64,000 nt of DNA from DUQU01 sp964481475 (lineage in GTDB: Bacteria > Bacillota_I > Bacilli_A > Acholeplasmatales > UBA5453), in NCBI GenBank assembly GCA_964481475.1, contig CAYZTG010000002.1, forward strand, positions 25,763 to 89,762. Reading direction: 5' to 3'. Of the stretch, positions 59,940-64,000 are shown one piece after another. Every line of letters begins with the position of its first letter. Position 1 is the first letter of the stretch. A model generated the notes under the pieces. The model was not told where the DNA came from and did no database searches. It saw nothing but the letters and a program-made list of their open reading frames with translations. Position numbers and translations under genes: made by a program.

Positions 59940-61023
59940 AGTTAATTATAAAAATAGTTTAGTTAGTGTTTCAAATTCTATTTTAAACTATTATGGAGTA
60001 AAAACATTTCATAATACCCAACCGCTTTTAGATGGTTATTTAAAAGAAAAATATAATCATATAGTTGTAATATTAATTGATGGCATGGGCATTAACATCT
60101 TAAACGAGCATCTAAGTGAAGATGCGCTTTTAAGAAAACACTATAAGACAACAATCTCCAGTGTCTTTCCGCCAACAACTGTCGCAGCAACAAATGCCTT
60201 TTTATCGGCTAAAATGCCATATGAGACAGGGTTTTTGGGCTGGACTCAATATAATGAATTAGATGATTTAATAGAAACTGTCTTTTTAGAAGAAGATAGT
60301 GTAACTTTTGAAAAAACTAAAATCCCCTTAATGAGACAATTGAACTATCAAAACTTTTTAACACTTGTTAATAAAGAAAACCCTAACGTGGAAATTGAAG
60401 AAATATATACAAAGCCAATTAAAGGGAGTAATTTAGAAACATTTAAGCAACAATTAGATAGGGCCTTAATGAAGACATTTAGCAAAAAAAGTTTAACTTA
60501 TCTTTATTATCCCCTATTAGATTCTTTAATTCATGAATATGGAACAAAAGATGAAAAGATTAAAAACCATTTAAATGAAATCAATGACTTGTATGAACAA
60601 TTTACAAAGGAAGTTGGCGACGATACACTGATTATTACTATTTCAGATCATGGTTTTACAGATATTGAATTTATTAATTTAAGAGAGTATGAAGAGATTG
60701 TTAAAACATTAAAAAGAGATCCTTCGATTGAAGGAAGAGCGATGACTTTTTTTGTTAAAAAGGGTTATCAAAGCCAGTTTAAAAAACTTTTCAATAAGTA
60801 TTTTAAAACAGATTTTAAGTTAATCAAAACTAAAAAAGCTTTAAGGAAGAATATTTTTGGGTTTGGAAGAGAAAACTATTTATTAAAAACATTTTTAGGA
60901 GATTATTTAGCTATAGCAACAAGCAATAAGGCGTTTAATCTTAGTGAAAATTCTAAAATGGCTGCGCACCATGGTGGTAGTTTGAAAAAGGAATTGGATG
61001 TTCCTTTAATTATTAATAGATAA
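59932..61023 (+). CDS. Alkaline phosphatase superfamily phosphodiesterase/phosphatase
   Basis: A 363-residue protein of the type I phosphodiesterase/nucleotide pyrophosphatase branch. The metal-binding Asp is in VVILIDGMGINIL, the nucleophile Thr in SVFPPTTVAATNAF, and the second metal site is ISDHGFTD with a distal His in MAAHHGG. There is no signal peptide or helix, so it is cytoplasmic; the substrate cannot be told. The start is GTG 59932, overlapping the GNAT stop, seven bases after AAGGAG. Confidence 0.8.
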   Translation: MIKVNYKNSLVSVSNSILNYYGVKTFHNTQPLLDGYLKEKYNHIVVILIDGMGINILNEHLSEDALLRKHYKTTISSVFPPTTVAATNAFLSAKMPYETGFLGWTQYNELDDLIETVFLEEDSVTFEKTKIPLMRQLNYQNFLTLVNKENPNVEIEEIYTKPIKGSNLETFKQQLDRALMKTFSKKSLTYLYYPLLDSLIHEYGTKDEKIKNHLNEINDLYEQFTKEVGDDTLIITISDHGFTDIEFINLREYEEIVKTLKRDPSIEGRAMTFFVKKGYQSQFKKLFNKYFKTDFKLIKTKKALRKNIFGFGRENYLLKTFLGDYLAIATSNKAFNLSENSKMAAHHGGSLKKELDVPLIINR

Positions 61024-61024
61024 G

Positions 61025-61033
61025 TGGTATAAT
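61025..61033 (+). promoter_or_regulatory. Extended -10 before the 64-residue gene
   Basis: TGGTATAAT with TATAAT at 61028-61033, followed by AAAGGAG and ATG 61059. Confidence 0.55.
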
Positions 61034-61058
61034 TAAGAAGGTAAAAGGAGCTGATTTT

Positions 61059-61253
61059 ATGGCATGGCATGATGAAAGTCACATTATAGGTGAGAAGGTA
61101 CAAGTAAAAAATGAAAAAGATATGGGTGTAATTACACGAATTGATTACGAAAGGGATTTAGTCTTTGTTCAATTTAAAAGAATGCGCGAAGAGTCATATC
61201 CTTATCCAGAAGCTTTTGAACAAGGCTATTTAGTAGTTAAATTAAGTAAATAA
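61059..61253 (+). CDS. Small protein with a KOW/SH3-like fold, unknown function
   Basis: A 64-residue protein. HIIGEKVQVKNEKDMGVITRIDYERDLVFVQF looks like a small beta-barrel of the kind used for RNA or protein contacts, followed by the motif SYPYPEAFEQGYL, which also appears at the end of several Firmicutes helicase-like proteins. It has its own extended -10, a strong AAAGGAG and its own terminator, so it is a separately expressed short gene. Function unknown. Confidence 0.7.
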   Translation: MAWHDESHIIGEKVQVKNEKDMGVITRIDYERDLVFVQFKRMREESYPYPEAFEQGYLVVKLSK

Positions 61254-61287
61254 AAATGCACCACTGTTATCAGCGGTGCTTTCTTTT
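61254..61287 (+). terminator. Terminator after the 64-residue gene
   Basis: GCACCACTG and CAGCGGTGC pair over nine positions with one A-C mismatch and a TTAT loop, followed by TTTCTTTT. Confidence 0.8.
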
Positions 61288-61290
61288 AAT

Positions 61291-61311
61291 AAAAAAGTCA
61301 CTTTAAGTGAC
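61291..61311 (-). terminator. Terminator of the tRNA-Lys gene
   Basis: On the minus strand GTCACT and AGTGAC form a stem with a three-base loop, then six T. It lies ten bases past the CCA end of the tRNA. Confidence 0.82.
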
Positions 61312-61321
61312 ATTTATTAGA

Positions 61322-61397
61322 TGGTACAGCCTCAGGGGTTCGAACCCTGGACCCACAGATTAAGAGTCTGTTGCTCTACCGGCTGAGCTAAGGCTGC
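61322..61397 (-). tRNA. tRNA-Lys (anticodon CTT)
   Basis: A 76-base minus-strand tRNA. The acceptor arms GCAGCCT and AGGCTGT pair (first pair G-T), the D arm holds AGCTCAGCCGGTAGAGC, and the anticodon stem ACAGA/TCTGT frames CTCTTAA with anticodon CTT. The T arm is CCAGGGTTCGAACCCTG. The CCA tail is encoded. A minus-strand TATAAT at 61414-61409 may be its -10, but the spacing to a -35 is poor. Confidence 0.96.
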
Positions 61398-61455
61398 AAA
61401 TTAACGATATTATAATAACACGATTAAAATAAAAAAACAATAAGGAAAAGTATCA

Positions 61456-62025
61456 ATGATTATAAAAGAATTAAAAAAATACCAACCACTAGATGAATTT
61501 GAGAAAAATGATCAGAAACTAATGCTAATGGCTTATCAAATTTTTGAAGATGAGTTACTTAATAGGTTTCCGTTTTTTCACTTTACCGTCTCAGCAGTTA
61601 TTTTTGATGAAACATATGCACAAGTTTTGTTTATGTTTCATAACATTTATCAAAGTTACGCTTGGATGGGTGGACATATGGATGGTAGTAGAGATTTAAA
61701 ACAATCGATTATTAAGGAAGTATTTGAAGAAACTGGTCTTAAAAATATTGAATTTATTAAAGAGGGACCGGTTAGTTTAGAAATATTACCAGTAAATAGA
61801 CATATTAAAAATGGTGAGGTAGTCTCTGCTCATGAGCACTACAATATCACTTATGCCATTAAGGCCTCAGTTTCAGAAAAACTAACTAATAATATTCAAG
61901 AAAGCAAAAACTTAAAGTGGCTTAACATTTCTGAACTACATAATTATGTTAGTGAAAAAGAAATGTTACCAATTTATAAGAAAATTATCGAAAGGGTAAA
62001 AAATGAAAAAATTAATTATTTTTGA
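61456..62025 (+). CDS. Nudix hydrolase
   Basis: A 189-residue Nudix-fold protein. The Nudix box is AWMGGHMDGSRDLKQSIIKEVFEETGL; the REUxEE core reads KEVFEE, so the metal-binding Glu residues are kept, while the first Glu of the box is Arg. The family removes nucleoside diphosphates linked to other groups, but the substrate is not clear. It ends inside the next gene (23-base overlap), suggesting they are co-transcribed. AAGGAAAAG precedes the ATG. Confidence 0.85.
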   Translation: MIIKELKKYQPLDEFEKNDQKLMLMAYQIFEDELLNRFPFFHFTVSAVIFDETYAQVLFMFHNIYQSYAWMGGHMDGSRDLKQSIIKEVFEETGLKNIEFIKEGPVSLEILPVNRHIKNGEVVSAHEHYNITYAIKASVSEKLTNNIQESKNLKWLNISELHNYVSEKEMLPIYKKIIERVKNEKINYF

Positions 62026-62638
62026 TTTAGATGGGACACTTTTAGATACGATAGATGATATTACAAATAGTGTCAATGAAGCATTAAAACATTTTTCTTA
62101 TCCTTCTAGAACTACTAAAGAAGTTAAATACTTTTTAGGTTCGGGGCCACGACATTTACTTAATGAGAGTTTTGGAAAAATACTTACGGATGAAGAATAT
62201 AATGAAGCATATGGGTATTATGATCAAAGATATTCTCTAAATAGTAAGGTTTATACTAAGCCTTATTTAGGAATTTATGAATTATTAAAAGAACTAAGAG
62301 GGAAATATAAATTGGCTGTTTGTTCAAACAAACAAGATAATATTACAAAGCAATTAATTAATGAAGTGTTTCCAAATACTTTTGATTATGTAGTAGGTAC
62401 AGGTAGATTAGAAAGAAAACCTTCACCAGCAATGCCTAATTTAATTTTAAAAGAGCTAAATGTATTAGCTCACGAAGCTTACTTTGTTGGTGATACAGAG
62501 GTAGATATAATGACTGGTTTAAATGCCCAAATTGATGTAGTTGCAGTGTTGTGGGGCTTTAGAACTAAAACAGATTTAAGTGCCTTAAATCCAAAGTATT
62601 ATATCAATGAACCAAAGGAATTATTAAGCATCCTTTAA
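62003..62638 (+). CDS. HAD-family phosphatase, Gph/PgmB-like
   Basis: A 211-residue HAD hydrolase. Motif I is IIFDLDGTLLDTIDD, motif II is LAVCSNKQD, Lys is in RLERKPSP, and motif IV is YFVGDTEVDIMTG. The small alpha-helical cap (~18-85) is of the phosphoglycolate phosphatase type. The substrate is not certain; since an alpha-glucosidase gene follows by eight bases, a role with sugar phosphates is possible. It overlaps the Nudix gene. Confidence 0.87.
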   Translation: MKKLIIFDLDGTLLDTIDDITNSVNEALKHFSYPSRTTKEVKYFLGSGPRHLLNESFGKILTDEEYNEAYGYYDQRYSLNSKVYTKPYLGIYELLKELRGKYKLAVCSNKQDNITKQLINEVFPNTFDYVVGTGRLERKPSPAMPNLILKELNVLAHEAYFVGDTEVDIMTGLNAQIDVVAVLWGFRTKTDLSALNPKYYINEPKELLSIL

Positions 62639-62646
62639 GGAGCAGT

Positions 62647-64000
62647 ATGTTTTTTGAAAAGAAATGGTGGAAAGAAGCTATTGGATATCAAATCTATCTT
62701 AGATCATTTAAAGATTCTAATAATGATGGAATTGGTGATATCAATGGTATTAGAGAAAAATTAGCTTATTTTAACTACTTAGGTGTTAATCTTTTATGGA
62801 TTACCCCTTTTTACTTATCACCAATGGATGATAATGGTTATGACGTAGCTAATTTTAAAGAAGTAGATCCAAGTTATGGTACACTCGATGATTTTAAGAA
62901 CTTAATTAATGAAGCTCACCAAAGGGGAATAAGAATTATTATTGATTTTGTAATGAACCACACCTCAGATGAACACCCTTGGTTTATTGAATCGAGAAAA
63001 TCAAAAAATAACAAATACCGTAATTATTATTATTGGAGTGAAGGAAAAGAAGGAGATGGAACTTTTAAAGAACCCACTAATTGGGCTTCTTTCTTTGGAG
63101 GTTCAGCTTGGGAAAAAGACAATTTAACTAATGAGTACTATCTAAAAATATTTTCCAAGAAAATGCCTGATTTAAATTATAATAATAAAGAAGTAAGAGA
63201 AGAAATGAAAGAGATAGCGAAGTACTGGCTAAATCTAGGAGTAGATGGTTTTAGAATTGACGCTGTTGCTCATTTAGGTAAAAGCGAATTAAAGGATTCC
63301 CGATTAGTCAGTAAAGATAAATATAAAAAAGATTGGCGACAGTTTTCAAATTTAGAGGTGGTATTTGAATATTTAAAGGAGTTTGATGAAGAAGTTTTCT
63401 CTCAGTATGATATCGTAACGATTGGAGAAGTAGGTGGCGAAGCAACAACTAGAGAAGCTTTAAAATATACCAATTTAGAGAATGGGTCTTTGAAGATGGC
63501 CTTCAATTTTGACCACATTTGGAGTAATAATATCAATGAGATTACTAATGAAAGTGAAGAAATATCAATTGATTTAAAAAACTTAAAAGAAGTTTTTAAT
63601 AAGTGGCAAACAGACTTATACAAGAAGTCATGGCTACCTATTTACTGGATGAATCATGATTTTCCTAGGCTGTTAAGTCAGTATGGCAATAAAGACGAGC
63701 GCTTCTTGTCTGGTTCAATGTTGGCGACTACGCTTTATTTTATGTGGGGAACACCTTTTGTTTACCAAGGAGAAGAAATTGGGATGAGTAATTATCCCTT
63801 TAAAAATAGTGCTGATTTTGATGATGTTAGCATTAAAGAAATATTAAATAATAAAGACTTAAATGATAATGATAAAAAAGAAGCTATTTATAAGCAATCA
63901 TTAATAAGTAGAGATAATGCTAGAACAGTGATTAGTTGGGATGACTCTATTTATGGCGGTTTTTCTAGTCATAAACCTTGGTTTCATGTTCATCCTGATT
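62647..64000 (+). CDS. GH13 alpha-glucosidase (oligo-1,6-glucosidase type), 3' end outside window
   Basis: The 5' 451 codons of an alpha-glucosidase; no stop is reached before base 64000. The start ATG 62647 follows AAGGAG and reads MFFEKKWWKEAIGYQIYLRS. The GH13 regions are clear: DFVMNHTSDEHPWF, the nucleophile Asp in GVDGFRIDAVAHL, the acid/base Glu in TIGEVGGEA, and the third Asp in MNHDFPR. FGTPFVYQGEE-type sequence is present as WGTPFVYQGEEIGM. It would split isomaltose or maltodextrins and fits the glgB-glgP glucan theme at 30-34 kb. Missing end: about 60-110 residues. Confidence 0.93.
   Translation, partial: MFFEKKWWKEAIGYQIYLRSFKDSNNDGIGDINGIREKLAYFNYLGVNLLWITPFYLSPMDDNGYDVANFKEVDPSYGTLDDFKNLINEAHQRGIRIIIDFVMNHTSDEHPWFIESRKSKNNKYRNYYYWSEGKEGDGTFKEPTNWASFFGGSAWEKDNLTNEYYLKIFSKKMPDLNYNNKEVREEMKEIAKYWLNLGVDGFRIDAVAHLGKSELKDSRLVSKDKYKKDWRQFSNLEVVFEYLKEFDEEVFSQYDIVTIGEVGGEATTREALKYTNLENGSLKMAFNFDHIWSNNINEITNESEEISIDLKNLKEVFNKWQTDLYKKSWLPIYWMNHDFPRLLSQYGNKDERFLSGSMLATTLYFMWGTPFVYQGEEIGMSNYPFKNSADFDDVSIKEILNNKDLNDNDKKEAIYKQSLISRDNARTVISWDDSIYGGFSSHKPWFHVHPD

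Noticed and set aside
1..64000. Mycoplasma-type code with TGA as tryptophan
   Set aside because: Many genes end at TGA and no conserved protein has an in-frame TGA; all Trp codons I checked are TGG.
1..64000. Mobile elements, prophage, CRISPR or toxin-antitoxin loci
   Set aside because: No transposase, integrase, phage structural gene, cas gene or spaced direct repeat was seen; the base composition looks uniform.

Overview
The window is a 64 kb piece of a very AT-rich, low-GC Gram-positive type chromosome (Bacilli or Mollicutes-like). TGA is used as a stop codon (for example at the ends of infB, recX, lepB, ylxM and nagA) and Trp is encoded by TGG, so the standard bacterial code 11 applies and not the Mycoplasma code. 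Gene content and order resemble Firmicutes: rimP-nusA-rnpM-ylxQ-infB-rbfA, priA-fmt, ftsY-ylxM-ffh, polA-mutM-coaE-(X)-dnaB-dnaI-thrS, single RNase J, T-box and SAM-I leaders. Many proteins are short for their family or have lost accessory metal sites, as in streamlined Acholeplasma, Izemoplasma or RF39-like lineages. That placement is an inference. A run of 10 Ns inside secA shows that this is a draft assembly.

Layout. 1-4154: 3' part of uvrC, a DEDDh exonuclease, then RNase J and coaD on the minus strand. 4237-7360: a small membrane protein, then a minus-strand zinc operon znuA-znuC-znuB-zur behind a strong inverted-repeat operator. 7379-11743: the rimP-nusA-infB-rbfA translation and transcription operon with a leader hairpin and a terminator. 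11754-16842: priA, fmt, pgpA and a membrane protein that looks like a degenerate HD-GYP protein. 16843-18737: metK behind a SAM-I riboswitch, plus a LemA-like gene. 18816-21308: secA, interrupted by the N gap. 21318-25605: pepF, a cyclophilin, nagB and nagA. 25658-29798: prfB (no programmed frameshift), YitT, an S41 protease lipoprotein, recX. 29804-34961: glgB, glgP, HAD phosphatase. 35049-40175: a membrane protein translationally coupled to a soluble FtsK-type translocase, then lepB, rbgA, rnhB. 40393-44995: topA, ftsY, ylxM, ffh. 45060-51341: polA, mutM, coaE, an unrecognised gene, dnaB, dnaI. 51331-55685: T-box, thrS and an ABC exporter. 55713-61287: a cysteine-free Mrp ATPase, an AAA/DUF4143 protein, a ZIP transporter, and small enzymes. 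61291-64000: tRNA-Lys, Nudix, HAD phosphatase, and the 5' part of a GH13 alpha-glucosidase cut by the window end.

Functionally this is mostly housekeeping: replication restart and initiation, translation initiation, protein targeting and secretion (FtsY, Ffh, SecA, LepB), zinc homeostasis, amino-sugar catabolism and glycogen/alpha-glucan turnover. Genes are packed tightly, with ATGA, GTGA and TAATG junctions, convergent genes that share stop-codon bases, and terminators that overlap stop codons. I see no insertion sequence, prophage, CRISPR array or obvious horizontally acquired island. The best leads for something undescribed are the degenerate HD-GYP membrane protein, the membrane protein/soluble translocase pair, the cysteine-free Mrp, the zinc-less DnaI, and the frequent GGTGAT Shine-Dalgarno sites on very short leaders.
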